A DNA stretch of 64,000 nucleotides from Billgrantia zhangzhouensis (GTDB lineage: Bacteria; Pseudomonadota; Gammaproteobacteria; Pseudomonadales; Halomonadaceae). Below are positions 17,737 to 27,163 of this stretch, one piece after another; position 1 is the first letter of the stretch, and the number at the start of each line of letters is the position of its first letter. The notes under the pieces are model-generated. The model was not told the DNA's origin. It worked only from the letters and a program-made list of their open reading frames with translations, and did not search any database. The position numbers and the translations under genes were made by a program. The stretch covers positions 124,001 to 188,000 of the forward strand of contig NZ_JABFTT010000011.1 in assembly GCF_021404465.1 (NCBI RefSeq). Reading direction: 5' to 3'.

Positions 17737-18306
17737 TCACTCAGCACAGCAGTGCCTGACACGTGCGGCCAGGGCAAAAACATGGGGATCATCGGCTCCG
17801 AGATCCTCCAGGGCAATGGCCAGGTTGAGCAAGTAGTCGCAGTTGGGGCCGCTCGGGCCGTGGGCGGTGGCAATCTGCCGGGCCATCTCCTCTAGCGGGG
17901 CATCGCCGAGGAAGGCGGCGTTATCCTCCGTGGCAAGATAAATCAGCCCTTCGGCGTGGCTGCCGTCGGGGAAATGCAAGACCGCGAGCTCTCGCAGATA
18001 GCCGTTCTTCTCGCGAATATCCAGCTGTGCCAGGGTCTCGGCGTCGATGCGGTAGGCCATGCCCTGGCAGACGGTACCGGGTGACTCGACTAACGTGACC
18101 ACGCGGCCCGGGGCCTCCGGCGTGCCGCGATGATCGTGCGATCCCTGCCAGAAGCGCCGTGTCCAGCCCACGATGTGGGCGGGCCGGCGTTCGTGGTAGT
18201 CAAACTCGGCCTTCCAGATCAGAGAGCCATAGCCAAACAGCCAGATCGTCTCGTCGGGTTCGAAGAAGATTCGCTCGCGATTGAGGTGCGTAGTGTCGAG
18301 GATCAT
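17737..18306 (-). CDS. Gamma-glutamylcyclotransferase, ChaC family
   Basis: The 189-residue enzyme shows the substrate-binding GYGSLIW (25-31), WQGSHDHRGTPEAPGR, and the catalytic glutamate in REKNGY (Glu99). ChaC proteins split glutathione or gamma-glutamyl peptides into 5-oxoproline and the remaining peptide in the cytoplasm. The ATG at 18306 overlaps the stop of the EamA gene by four bases, so the two are coupled. The frame continues upstream to 18564 only as an overlap with that gene. Confidence 0.9.
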   Translation of the reverse strand: MILDTTHLNRERIFFEPDETIWLFGYGSLIWKAEFDYHERRPAHIVGWTRRFWQGSHDHRGTPEAPGRVVTLVESPGTVCQGMAYRIDAETLAQLDIREKNGYLRELAVLHFPDGSHAEGLIYLATEDNAAFLGDAPLEEMARQIATAHGPSGPNCDYLLNLAIALEDLGADDPHVFALAARVRHCCAE

Positions 18307-19202
18307 GATGGACTCGGCGTCTTGCGTACCAGGGGTTGGGTCAGGGTCTGCGCCATGATCACGCCGGCGAGCACCAGCAGGCCGCCGATGAGATGGAACG
18401 GTGCGATGTGCTCGCCGAGGAAGAGCATGGCGATCAGCGCGCTGAACAGCGGCATCAGGTTGATGAAAATGCTGGCTTGACTGGCGCCGATCTGGCGGAT
18501 AGCGCGCATCCACAGGAACGTCGTTACGATCGAGGCGGGAATGCCGGCGTAGAGGATCAGCCACATGTTCTGGCCGTCGACCGGCGTCATCGGTCCCATG
18601 AGGTAAGGGGGCAGCAAGAACAGTACGGCGAACACTACCTGAGCGTAGAGCACCACCCAGGGCGGCAGGCCCAGGGGCCAGCGCTTGAGCATCACGCCAT
18701 AGAGCGCGTAGCAGGTGGCGGCCACTACCATTAGCAGGTCGCCGAGTGCCACCTGCAGATCCAGTATCGCGAGCGGATCACCTCGCCCCAGCAGCACCAG
18801 CACACCGAACAGCGCGAGCAGGCCACCGACCGTACCGCCGAGGCTGGGCGCCTCGCGCAGGATCATGGCGCTGAGCAGCACCGTGAGCAACGGTACCATA
18901 GCGGCAAGAATGCCCATGTTGGTGGCCGTGGTCGTCTCGGCGGCCACGTAGGCAAGTCCCTGCCACAGCCCCATGCCAAGGAGACCCAGTACGGCCAGCT
19001 TGGGCCACTCGCGGCGCAGCGCTTCGCGGTGGCGCCAGGCGGCGGGCAGCACGAAAGGGGTAAGCACGGCCAACGCCAGTAACCAGCGCAGGAAGGCAAT
19101 GCTGCTGGGAGCGATGGCTCCCACGGTGAGCTGGTTGATGGTCATGTTGCCCGACCAGATCAGCACGGCCCCGAGGGGCGGCAGAAAATAGAGCAGCGGC
19201 AT
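18303..19202 (-). CDS. EamA/DMT-family transporter
   Basis: A 299-residue inner-membrane protein with ten hydrophobic helices in two EamA repeats, a typical drug/metabolite exporter. GAGG lies six bases before the ATG at 19202; an extension to 19259 would cross a hairpin and lacks similarity. It is coupled to chaC by a four-base overlap, so export of an amino acid or thiol product is possible. The substrate is unknown. Confidence 0.87.
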   Translation of the reverse strand: MPLLYFLPPLGAVLIWSGNMTINQLTVGAIAPSSIAFLRWLLALAVLTPFVLPAAWRHREALRREWPKLAVLGLLGMGLWQGLAYVAAETTTATNMGILAAMVPLLTVLLSAMILREAPSLGGTVGGLLALFGVLVLLGRGDPLAILDLQVALGDLLMVVAATCYALYGVMLKRWPLGLPPWVVLYAQVVFAVLFLLPPYLMGPMTPVDGQNMWLILYAGIPASIVTTFLWMRAIRQIGASQASIFINLMPLFSALIAMLFLGEHIAPFHLIGGLLVLAGVIMAQTLTQPLVRKTPSPS

Positions 19203-19223
19203 GGCGACCTCAGGAGCATGAAG

Positions 19224-19246
19224 AAGCCCCGCTGAGATCGGGGCTT
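19224..19246 (-). other. GC-rich hairpin in the leader of the EamA gene
   Basis: AAGCCCCG and CGGGGCTT form an 8-bp stem around a seven-base loop, about 20 bases before the EamA start on the reverse strand and followed by CTTCTTC. It could attenuate or stabilise the eamA-chaC message. It is too weak in T residues to be called a terminator. Confidence 0.35.
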
Positions 19247-19420
19247 GCAAAGGCACCATGATATCGAGCCGTCACGGCACTGCAAATGATAAGGAAGCTA
19301 AGTGGGTGTCGCGAGGCGCGGTAGCGGCCGCGCGCCTTACCGATAAACGATTCGTGACTATGATGGTAGCGAACGGACAATCTTGACAAGCAGACACGAT
19401 GAAAGCGCCGAGGTGACATC

Positions 19421-19825
19421 ATGGAGGCAAGGCATTACGCATGGATGACGCTGTGTGCCGCTCTTGTGCTGACCGGCTGTGGCGACGAGCAGGCCGCAGC
19501 GCCGGACGATGAGACGGCGCTCCAGGATGCCGTTGCGTATGTGGGACGCTGGGCTGCCGAGCCCGCCTGGTGCGCGCAGGGCGGTGAAGAGCGAGCGATC
19601 ACGCTTTCTCCTTCGCGCTTCGAGGGATACGAGAATACTTGCAAGATGGAGGCATCGCAGGAGTCCGAGGGCACGTGGACGGCACGGCTCGAATGTTCGG
19701 GCGAAGGGATGGAAAGCAGCGAGCGGATTCGCATGCGGCTCGAAGACCACAAGGCGATGACGCTGACCTGGCTCGACCGCGACGATGCCGAGGTGGCACT
19801 CATGCGCTGTCCTTTGAGCGAGTAG
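19421..19825 (+). CDS. Small putative lipoprotein
   Basis: The 134-residue protein has a lipobox: a hydrophobic stretch ending LTGC, with Cys near residue 20, followed by an acidic mature domain. Cysteines (about 51, 74, 92 and 129) could pair in the periplasm. GAGGTGAC precedes the ATG. No family was recognised. It stands alone between divergent and convergent neighbours. Confidence 0.75.
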   Translation: MEARHYAWMTLCAALVLTGCGDEQAAAPDDETALQDAVAYVGRWAAEPAWCAQGGEERAITLSPSRFEGYENTCKMEASQESEGTWTARLECSGEGMESSERIRMRLEDHKAMTLTWLDRDDAEVALMRCPLSE

Positions 19826-19855
19826 CCTAAGGCGGCAGTGCATTCCGGCAGGCCG

Positions 19856-20122
19856 TCAGCGCAGTTGGCTGTCCTTGCTGCCACGCCGGTTGTAGCCGCT
19901 GTAGACCGTACGCCGCTTGTCCTGCTCGCTCTGGCAGGCGATGCACAGGCGTACGCCGGGCATGGCCTCGCGGCGAGCCTGAGGAATCGGCTCTTCACAC
20001 TCCTCGCAGTGCGTCAGGCTCACGCCTCGGGGCAGCTCGCTGCGCGCTCGCTGCAACGCATCCTCTATGGTGCTGTCGATCTGCTCTTGTACCGCTCCGT
20101 CTCGCGACCAGCCACCCGCCAT
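19856..20122 (-). CDS. DksA/TraR-family C4 zinc-finger protein
   Basis: The 88-residue protein has four cysteines, Cys39-x2-Cys42 and Cys60-x2-Cys63 (HCEECEEPI, RLCIACQ), the DksA/TraR zinc finger, and a short N-terminal helix. It lacks the long coiled coil of true DksA, so it resembles short TraR/YbiI-like proteins that may touch the RNA polymerase secondary channel. GGAGG precedes the ATG by six bases. It is convergent with the lipoprotein gene. Confidence 0.88.
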   Translation of the reverse strand: MAGGWSRDGAVQEQIDSTIEDALQRARSELPRGVSLTHCEECEEPIPQARREAMPGVRLCIACQSEQDKRRTVYSGYNRRGSKDSQLR

Positions 20123-20238
20123 GTTTGCCTCCTTCGGCGCTTCGCGTGCCGACTTTCTGGCCTTTCAGTTTGGAGTATCCGGTGGGACCTTGCCAACAGG
20201 CGGGGCCTGGTCAACCGGCGGAACCTTTGCAATAAGAC

Positions 20239-20260
20239 GAGCCCCACCTCGGTGGGGCTC
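20239..20260 (-). terminator. Terminator hairpin downstream of the BCCT gene
   Basis: GAGCCCCACC / GGTGGGGCTC form a perfect 10-bp stem with a two-base loop, 33 bp beyond the BetT stop. On the reverse strand GTCTTATT follows. It separates betT from the DksA-like gene. Confidence 0.6.
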
Positions 20261-20292
20261 TGTTGGTTCAGGCGTTACCGTGAACGGATCGG

Positions 20293-22353
20293 TTAGGGCG
20301 CGGGTTCGGCTTCGGCTTGTGGGACGTTATCCCCTCCCGTGGGCTGGTTGGGAATGGTTTCCAGGTACCCTTGCTCGCTGGCGTGGGCCAGGAAGCGCAA
20401 ATGGCGCTGATACTCATTGAGCACGTCATGCACGACCTGCATGCGCGTGTAACCGTTAAGGTCCTGGCCCAGGCCGCCTTCGGCCAGATGAACGTCGAGG
20501 CGCAGGTAGTAGTCATCGTCCGCGGGCAGGAAGCTCGGCGGCTGCATGCGCTGCGGGCGTATGCCATATACGAAGCTGGGGGCGCCCTCGAAGTCGATCT
20601 GTAGGGTCGGGCAGAGCAGTTGGGTGCCATCCACTTGCTGTTCGGTGACGGTGGCCTTCTGGCCGCGGCGGTTCAATTCCTCGGCCAGCTCGATCAGTGC
20701 CGGGCGAATGGCATGACGCAGCGTACCCTCGGCGCCGTTCTGCGTGGTGGCGTCCAGAGTTCGATCGAGACGCTCGCGCCAGTCGCTGGTGGCGGCGGCG
20801 CTGGCAAGGATGTGATGGCGAGCATCGGCCTTGCCGGTCTCGACCTTCAGCGAGCGGTACATGCTGAACATGGTCAGGAAGATGATCGCCGAGAACGGCA
20901 GGGCGGCAATCACCACGGCGCTCTGCAGGGTGCGCAGTCCGCCGGCGATCAGCAGTGCCAGGGTGATCAGGCCAATGATCGCCGACCAGAAGATCCGCAG
21001 CCGGGCGGGGGCGTCGTGGTTCACGTCGCGCAGTACATAGGTGAAATTGGATAGTACCAAGGCACCGGAATCGGCCGAGGTGACGAAGAACACGATGCTC
21101 AGCATCAGCACCAGGGAAGCGGTGAGTCCGACCAGCGGTAGTTGCTCGAGGAAGGTGTAGATGGTGGCCGGGGGCCGGTTCACGGCCTGCTCCCCGAGTA
21201 CCACCAGGCCCTGTTCGACCATGTCGATGCCGCTGTTGCCGAACACGGACATCATGATCATCACGAAGATGAGCGGGATGAACAGGGCGCCGGCGACGAA
21301 TTCCCGGATGGTGCGACCGCGTGAGATGCGCGCCAGGAACAGGCCGACGAACGGTGCCCAGGCGATCCACCAGCCCCAGAAGAACACCGTCCAGCCGCTG
21401 AACCAGCCTTGTGCTTCGGGCGAATAGGCATAGGTGTCGAAGCTCTTGCCGGTCAGCGCCACCAGGTAGTCACCGGTGTTCATGACCAGCATGTTGAGCA
21501 GCCGGAGCGTGTCGCCCTGGAGCAGCACGAACAGCACCAGGCCCGCGACCAGCAGCAGGTTGAGTTCCGACAGCCGGCGGATACCCCGCTTCACGCCGCT
21601 CACCACCGACAGGGTGGCCAGGGTCACCACCAGCAAGATCAGCATGATCTGCGCGGGCAGCCCCTCGGGTATGCCGAACAGGTAGGTCAGCCCGTAGTTC
21701 ATCTGCATCACGCCGATCCCCAGTGCCGTGGCGATGCCGAACACGGTAGCCAGCACGGCGGTGATGTCCACGGCATCGCCAATGGGGCCGTAGATGCGCT
21801 TGCCCAGCAGCGGATAGAGCGTCGAGCGAATCGCCAGGGGCAGCCGATGACGATAGCTGAAATAGGCCAGGGCCATGCCCATCAGCACGTAGAGCCCCCA
21901 GCCCGTAATGCCCCAGTGCATGAAGGTCTGCACGATGGCTTGCCGCTGCGCCTCGGCGGTACCGCCTTCGCCGAGGGGCGGATTCAGGTAGTGGGTCAGC
22001 GGTTCGGAGACCACGAAGAACAGGATGGCGCCGCCCAGGCCGGCGGCGAACAGCATCGCCGACCAGGATAGCAGCGAGAACTCCGGCCGCGAGTGGTCGG
22101 GGCCCAGGCGGATCTTGCCGAATCGCGAGAAGCCGATCATGACCACGAAGACCAGATAGGCGACGACCGCCAGCATGTAGTACCAACCGAACGTGTTGCC
22201 GATCCAGTCCAGCCCGGCATTGAAGAATGCCGTGGCGTGGTCGGTGAAGGCGATGGCATAGATCAGGAAGAGCGCTATGCCGGCTACCGAGCCGTGGAAC
22301 ACGGTGGGGTTGAGCCGATTAGTCGACTCGCTGTCGGGGTGTGGGTGTGTCAT
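20293..22353 (-). CDS. betT: BCCT-family choline/betaine transporter with long C-terminus (BetT-like)
   Basis: A 686-residue carrier with 12 membrane helices and about 190 residues of cytoplasmic C-terminus. The tryptophan-rich BCCT signature is present (FFWGWWIAWAPFVG). The long tail is the osmosensing/regulatory type seen in BetT. It imports choline or betaine with protons or sodium. It is transcribed with sulP and betC upstream on the same strand, 12 bp from sulP, so choline from choline-O-sulfate or choline itself is a reasonable substrate. The betA/betB oxidation genes are not in this window. Confidence 0.9.
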   Translation of the reverse strand: MTHPHPDSESTNRLNPTVFHGSVAGIALFLIYAIAFTDHATAFFNAGLDWIGNTFGWYYMLAVVAYLVFVVMIGFSRFGKIRLGPDHSRPEFSLLSWSAMLFAAGLGGAILFFVVSEPLTHYLNPPLGEGGTAEAQRQAIVQTFMHWGITGWGLYVLMGMALAYFSYRHRLPLAIRSTLYPLLGKRIYGPIGDAVDITAVLATVFGIATALGIGVMQMNYGLTYLFGIPEGLPAQIMLILLVVTLATLSVVSGVKRGIRRLSELNLLLVAGLVLFVLLQGDTLRLLNMLVMNTGDYLVALTGKSFDTYAYSPEAQGWFSGWTVFFWGWWIAWAPFVGLFLARISRGRTIREFVAGALFIPLIFVMIMMSVFGNSGIDMVEQGLVVLGEQAVNRPPATIYTFLEQLPLVGLTASLVLMLSIVFFVTSADSGALVLSNFTYVLRDVNHDAPARLRIFWSAIIGLITLALLIAGGLRTLQSAVVIAALPFSAIIFLTMFSMYRSLKVETGKADARHHILASAAATSDWRERLDRTLDATTQNGAEGTLRHAIRPALIELAEELNRRGQKATVTEQQVDGTQLLCPTLQIDFEGAPSFVYGIRPQRMQPPSFLPADDDYYLRLDVHLAEGGLGQDLNGYTRMQVVHDVLNEYQRHLRFLAHASEQGYLETIPNQPTGGDNVPQAEAEPAP

Positions 22354-22365
22354 GGGGAAAGCCTC

Positions 22366-24018
22366 TCATATTGTTATTGCCATTGGCTTGTCGGGGTTTC
22401 GATCGTTGTCGTCAGCGACGAGGCCAGCTCGTTGCAAGCGGGCCATGACGTCGGGCTTGGTCCAGACCAGGTACAGCCTTCCGCCCCGGGCCTGACAGCG
22501 ACGCGCCTGGCCCTGGAGCAGATGGAGGCCGCTCAGGTCGATGAAGTTGATGCCCGCCGCGAGTACTACCAGGTTCGGCCGGTCGTGAGACTCGAGTTGC
22601 CGGGCAACCGATTCGCAGGCGCCGAAGAACAGTGATCCGTCGATCCGGACGACGGTGCAGCATGGCTCCTCCAGGGCCTGCTGCATCTCCGGAGGGGTTT
22701 GGGAAAGCGCGCATACGACCACCGGCGGGCGAGTGGTCCTGCGCAGGTAGACGGCCAGCGAGGCCAGTACGCCGAAGTAAATGGCAAACTCCAGCGCCAG
22801 CAACAGGGTGCTGAAAAAGGTGATCAGCAGGATCGCCGTTTCCGAGCGGCTGATTGCCAGGGTCTCGCGAATGCCGTGCCGATCGACCAGATTGGCGGCA
22901 ACCAGCAGCAGCAGGCCGGCCATGGCCGACATCGGCACATGGTGCAGCAGGGGAGCGGCGACCAGCACCATCGGTATCAGGAACACCGCCGACAGTACCG
23001 CCGCCAGCGGTGAGCGGGCCCCGGCACTGGCGTTGAGTCCCGAGCGGGTGAACGAGCCCGACGAGACGTAGGCGGAGAAGAAGGCTCCGCCGATGTTGGA
23101 GAGCCCCTGGCCGATGAATTCCTGGTTACTGTCCAGTCTTTCGCCCGAGCGAGCGGCGAAGGCCCGCGCGATCGCGGCGGCTTCGACCAGGCCGAGGAGC
23201 CCCAGGGCGATGGCGCCGGGCGTCAGCAGGCGCAGGGTGTCGAAGGAGAACTCCGGTGCCGAGAGCGGTGGCAGGCCGGCAGGCACCTCGGCGATACGCA
23301 GGATCTCGTTATGCGTAGGATCGAGCCAGGCGGCCAGCAGCGAGGCTGCCACGAGCGCCAGCAACATGCCCGGCCAGCGTGGCAGCCAGCGCTGAAATGC
23401 CAGGCAGAGGGTGAGCGTGACGCCGGCGATCAGCACGGCATCGGGACGGATGTCGCCGACCCGGGCGAACAGTTGGGGCCAGGTATCGAGAAAGCCGCTG
23501 CTCGCCATGGGGGCCAGCCCCAGCGCATAGGGGAGTTGGCTGGTGGCGATGATCAGCGCCGCGCCGGCGGTGAAGCCTGTCACCACCGAATGCGAGACGA
23601 GATCGACCAGCACCCCCAGCCTTGCCAGGCCCAGCAGCAGCTGGAAGGCACCGGCAAGAAAGGTCAGGGTCAACACCAGGACGATGAACTCGCCGCTTCC
23701 CGCCTCGGCGAAGGGCTGCAAGGTGGCGAATAGCGCGATCGACAGAGCCGCCGTCGGCCCGCTGACCATGTGCCGCGAGGAGCCGAACAGGGCCGCCAAC
23801 ACCGCCGGGACGACGGCGGTATACAGGCCGTATTCTGGGGGCAGCCCAGCCAGCAAGGCATAGGCCACCCCCTGGGGCACGACCAGTACCGCACCGGTCA
23901 ATCCGGCGATGGCATCGGCACGCAGCGAACGCGATGTCTGCCGCGGCAGCCAGCCGAGAAACGGCAACCAGCGCTTGAACCTGGCCGGTTGCCGGCGAAG
24001 GTCGGTCGCGGTTTCCAT
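22366..24018 (-). CDS. SulP-family anion transporter with STAS domain
   Basis: A 550-residue protein with 10-12 membrane helices, the SulP N-terminal motif GLTGAVLVVPQGVAYALLAG, and a C-terminal STAS domain (about 440-530, LAAGINFIDLSGLHLL). SulP proteins move sulfate or other anions. It follows betC by a few bases, so transport of choline-sulfate, or disposal or reuse of released sulfate, is the contextual inference. The ATG at 24018 is used; a GTG one codon upstream is the alternative. Confidence 0.88.
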   Translation of the reverse strand: METATDLRRQPARFKRWLPFLGWLPRQTSRSLRADAIAGLTGAVLVVPQGVAYALLAGLPPEYGLYTAVVPAVLAALFGSSRHMVSGPTAALSIALFATLQPFAEAGSGEFIVLVLTLTFLAGAFQLLLGLARLGVLVDLVSHSVVTGFTAGAALIIATSQLPYALGLAPMASSGFLDTWPQLFARVGDIRPDAVLIAGVTLTLCLAFQRWLPRWPGMLLALVAASLLAAWLDPTHNEILRIAEVPAGLPPLSAPEFSFDTLRLLTPGAIALGLLGLVEAAAIARAFAARSGERLDSNQEFIGQGLSNIGGAFFSAYVSSGSFTRSGLNASAGARSPLAAVLSAVFLIPMVLVAAPLLHHVPMSAMAGLLLLVAANLVDRHGIRETLAISRSETAILLITFFSTLLLALEFAIYFGVLASLAVYLRRTTRPPVVVCALSQTPPEMQQALEEPCCTVVRIDGSLFFGACESVARQLESHDRPNLVVLAAGINFIDLSGLHLLQGQARRCQARGGRLYLVWTKPDVMARLQRAGLVADDNDRNPDKPMAITI

Positions 24019-24023
24019 CACGA

Positions 24024-25550
24024 CTATTCGACGGAGGCCGCCGGGAAGCGCGCACGCCGCTCGAGATCGTCCAGATCGATGGTGTTGCGCATGTACTGGG
24101 TACTGGCGTCGAACGTCGGCTGGTGGTCCCAGGGCGTGACCCTACCCTTCATGAGTGCACGGGAGACGAGCTTGCGCCGCCGCTGGCTGGCGATCACCTC
24201 AGCGTGCAGCCGTGCATAGTCCCAGCGGCGGGCGACCTCGTCGCGGAACTGCTTGCACAGGTCCAGGCAGGCAGGGTCTTGCGCCAGGTTGTGGAGCTCC
24301 AGCGGGTCGGCCTCGAGATCGAACAACTGGTCCGGATCCGGCGCGCTGTGAACGAACTTGTAGCGCCCGCGGCGGATCATCAGCAGTGGCGCGACGGCAC
24401 CTTCGCCGAGGTATTCGCCGATCACTTCGTCATGGCCGCCGTTGCCGGTCAGGTGTGGCAGCAGGCTGCGACCGTCGACGGGGACGGCGTAGTCCGGCGC
24501 GATACCGCCATGGGCGAGCTCGGCAAAGGTCGGCAGCAAGTCCATGGTCGATACCGACTCGCGCACCCGGCCCGGGGGGAAGCGGCCAGGCGCGTGGACG
24601 ACCATCGGCACCCGGGCCGAATCCTCGAACCAGCTCATCTTGTACCAGAGGCCGCGCTCGCCAAGCATGTCGCCGTGGTCGCCGGAGAAGACGACGATGG
24701 TGTCCTCGTCGAGCCCGGTCTCCTGGAGGACCTTCAGTACGGCGCCGATCTGGTCGTCGACATAACTGATCGCCCCATAGTAGGCGTGGCGTGCGTTGCG
24801 GATCTGCGCGTCGCTGAGGGTGTCTTCGTCGAGCTGGTAGACGTGGCGCAGGCGCCTGGAGTGCGGGTCCATCAGCTCGCGGGAGTAAGGCACTCGCGGC
24901 ATGTCGATGGCGTCGTGGTCGTAGCGGTCCCAGTACTCCTGCGGAATGGTGTAGGGGTCGTGGGGGTGAGTCAGCGACACGGTCAGGCAGAAGGGGCGTC
25001 GCTCGCCATTCCTTGCGTAGTCGTAGAGGAAACGCTTGGCGCGGAAAGTGACCTCATCGTCGAAATCGAGCTGGTTCGAGCGTACGCAGGGGCCGGCCTG
25101 GGTGACCGAGGACATGTTGTGGTAATAGCTTGGCCGCTCGTCGAAGTTTTCCCAATCGACGAACCAGCCGAAGTCCGCCGGGTAGATGTCGGTGGTCAGG
25201 CGTTCCTCGAAGCCGTGGAGCTGGTCAGGGCCGCAGAAGTGCATCTTGCCCGACAGGGCGGTGAGGTAGCCGGCATCACGCAGGTAATGCGCGTAGGTGG
25301 GGATATCGGCGGCAAAGTCGGCGGCATTGTCATAGGCACCGATGCGCGACGGCAGCTGGCCGGCCATCAGGGCGAAGCGCGAGGGGGCACACAGCGGGCT
25401 GTTGCAGTACGCCGAGTCGAACACGACGCCTTCCTCCGCCAGGCGTGACAGGTTCGGTGCCTTGACCAGTGGATGGCCGTAAAAGGGCAGGGCCGATGCC
25501 GTCATCTGGTCGGCCATCAGGAACAGGATATTGGGCTGCTTGCAGGTCAT
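24024..25550 (-). CDS. betC: Choline-sulfatase
   Basis: The 508-residue sulfatase hydrolyses choline-O-sulfate to choline and sulfate. The active-site sequence CAPSR starts at Cys54, which must be converted to formylglycine; this position agrees with characterised BetC enzymes. Metal ligands lie in LFLMADQM and VVFSGDHGDMLGE. Length and the C-terminal tail match BetC and not arylsulfatases. AGGAGG precedes the ATG. It heads the betC-sulP-betT unit and is divergent from a LysR gene of the choline-sulfate regulator type. No signal peptide is seen, so it is cytoplasmic. Confidence 0.95.
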   Translation of the reverse strand: MTCKQPNILFLMADQMTASALPFYGHPLVKAPNLSRLAEEGVVFDSAYCNSPLCAPSRFALMAGQLPSRIGAYDNAADFAADIPTYAHYLRDAGYLTALSGKMHFCGPDQLHGFEERLTTDIYPADFGWFVDWENFDERPSYYHNMSSVTQAGPCVRSNQLDFDDEVTFRAKRFLYDYARNGERRPFCLTVSLTHPHDPYTIPQEYWDRYDHDAIDMPRVPYSRELMDPHSRRLRHVYQLDEDTLSDAQIRNARHAYYGAISYVDDQIGAVLKVLQETGLDEDTIVVFSGDHGDMLGERGLWYKMSWFEDSARVPMVVHAPGRFPPGRVRESVSTMDLLPTFAELAHGGIAPDYAVPVDGRSLLPHLTGNGGHDEVIGEYLGEGAVAPLLMIRRGRYKFVHSAPDPDQLFDLEADPLELHNLAQDPACLDLCKQFRDEVARRWDYARLHAEVIASQRRRKLVSRALMKGRVTPWDHQPTFDASTQYMRNTIDLDDLERRARFPAASVE

Positions 25551-25686
25551 GGGTCCTCCTGTCGTTGTAAAAATCGGGTTGAACAGAGGCTCGAGCCGAA
25601 CCTTGACTGGCTGTGACGACAGTCTCCCTGCTAATCTAAAGGCCTGTAAACTCGTTGAATTTTAATGGGAGGCATTAGCTGAACTA

Positions 25687-26604
25687 ATGTCGCAGATAGC
25701 TAGATCGGTGTCGCCCAGCGGACTTCGGGTGTTCGAGGCGGCGGCGCGACATCTGAGTTTCACTGCTGCAGCGCGCGAACTGCGTTCTACCCAATCGGCA
25801 GTCAGCCAGCAGGTGCGCGCACTGGAAGAGCAACTGGGCTTGCCCTTGTTCGAACGCATCTACCGTGGCGTGAGGCTGACCGAAGCGGGGCACGCGCTAT
25901 TCGTCAGCGTGCAGGAGGGGTTCGCGACCATCGATCGCACCATCGAGCGACTCCAGCACAAGCATCGCCATCCCCACGTGAACATCCTCACCGACTTTTC
26001 GTTTGCCGCGTATTGGCTGATGCCGCGGCTGCCGCGATTCCGCGAGCAGCATCCGCATATCGACGTGCGCATCGTGACCAACCAGGGCGTGCTCGACTGG
26101 CGAGCCCAGGAAGTCGACGTGGCGATCGTGTTCTGTGACGAGCGCACCCTTGCCGGAGGCGTTCCCCTGCTCATTCGAGAAGAGGTCTTTCCGGTCTGCA
26201 GCCCGAGCTTCCTGCAACGCCATGGACCGATCGAAAACCTGGAGGCGCTCAGCCAGGCACCGCTACTGGCCCTGACCGCCGAGCAAGGGCAGAGCTGGCT
26301 GGACTGGCCGAGCTATTTCGAGCAACTGGCGGGAACCAGCTATCTGGAATCGCCAGAGCTGACGTTCAACAACTACACGCTGCTGATCCAGGCGGCGATC
26401 GCCGGACAGGGCATCGCCATGGGCTGGCATGGCCTGGTCGACGACCTGCTCGCGAACGGCATGCTGGTAGGGTTGAAAGCGCTTCGCTTACGCTCGCCAC
26501 GGGGCTATGGGCTGATCGATGCACGATCGGACCCACCCGGTAAGGCAAAGCGAGCCTTGCAGGAGTGGGTACTGGAATGCGCAGCGCAGGAGCATGGGGT
26601 GTGA
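25687..26604 (+). CDS. LysR-family regulator of choline-sulfate use
   Basis: The 305-residue LysR protein has an N-terminal helix-turn-helix (LSFTAAARELRSTQSAVSQQ) and a GcvA-like effector domain. It is divergent from betC with a 136-bp gap, the same place as the known choline-sulfate utilisation regulator family, and its sequence style fits that group. GGGAGG lies 14 bases before the ATG, rather far, so a GTG at 25708 is possible. It probably activates betC-sulP-betT in the presence of choline-sulfate or choline. Confidence 0.85.
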   Translation: MSQIARSVSPSGLRVFEAAARHLSFTAAARELRSTQSAVSQQVRALEEQLGLPLFERIYRGVRLTEAGHALFVSVQEGFATIDRTIERLQHKHRHPHVNILTDFSFAAYWLMPRLPRFREQHPHIDVRIVTNQGVLDWRAQEVDVAIVFCDERTLAGGVPLLIREEVFPVCSPSFLQRHGPIENLEALSQAPLLALTAEQGQSWLDWPSYFEQLAGTSYLESPELTFNNYTLLIQAAIAGQGIAMGWHGLVDDLLANGMLVGLKALRLRSPRGYGLIDARSDPPGKAKRALQEWVLECAAQEHGV

Positions 26605-26664
26605 GCGAAGGACGAGAGAATAGCGCGGGAGAAGAGATGCCGGGCTGCACGCCCGGCATGAGCA

Positions 26665-26916
26665 TCAAACGCCCAGTATCTCCTTGGCCTCGTTCAGGGC
26701 ATCGACGGATTGGTCGTGCTCGCCGTCGTTGTGATACTGCTCGCCTTGCTCGCGCAATTCGCGTACGCGTGCGAGTTCATCCTCACTGAGCTGGGAAACC
26801 TTGGCGTCATCCTCCAACGCTTGATCGATATCGGACATCAGTGTCGGGCACATGTGCGCCCAGGCGGGCGCCATGAAGGTCATCAGCACCAGTGCGGCAA
26901 AGAGTTTCTTGATCAT
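26665..26916 (-). CDS. Small secreted helical protein of unknown function
   Basis: The 82-residue protein starts with a clear signal peptide (MIKKLFAALVL..., cleavage after PAWA). The mature part is about 62 residues, acidic and helical, with one Cys and repeated Glu/Asp-Leu patterns. GGGAGG precedes the ATG at 26916, while an in-frame ATG at 26955 lacks a ribosome site. No family function was recognised. It resembles small periplasmic helical proteins of halophilic gammaproteobacteria. Confidence 0.7.
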   Translation of the reverse strand: MIKKLFAALVLMTFMAPAWAHMCPTLMSDIDQALEDDAKVSQLSEDELARVRELREQGEQYHNDGEHDQSVDALNEAKEILGV

Positions 26917-27163
26917 TGCGGTTCCTCCCGTTAGACGCGGCCTTGGCATTGCCATTTGGCCGGCCCTGCAATTTGTCGATACCCGCTAATGTCTGGGCAC
27001 CACCTTAGGCTGGTGATGCACCGTGTTCTGGTCTGGTGCTGTCAGTATAGATGGCCGCTGTGCTTCCTACCGAAATGATGAAACGGCAATCAACGGACGG
27101 GAGCATGTGACAGGATGTATAATAAATTCTTATTCATTTTGGGCAAAAGAGAAGAATATCGTT

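Noticed and set aside
24123..25448. 441-codon plus-strand frame opposite betC
   Set aside because: betC has the complete sulfatase active site on the other strand.
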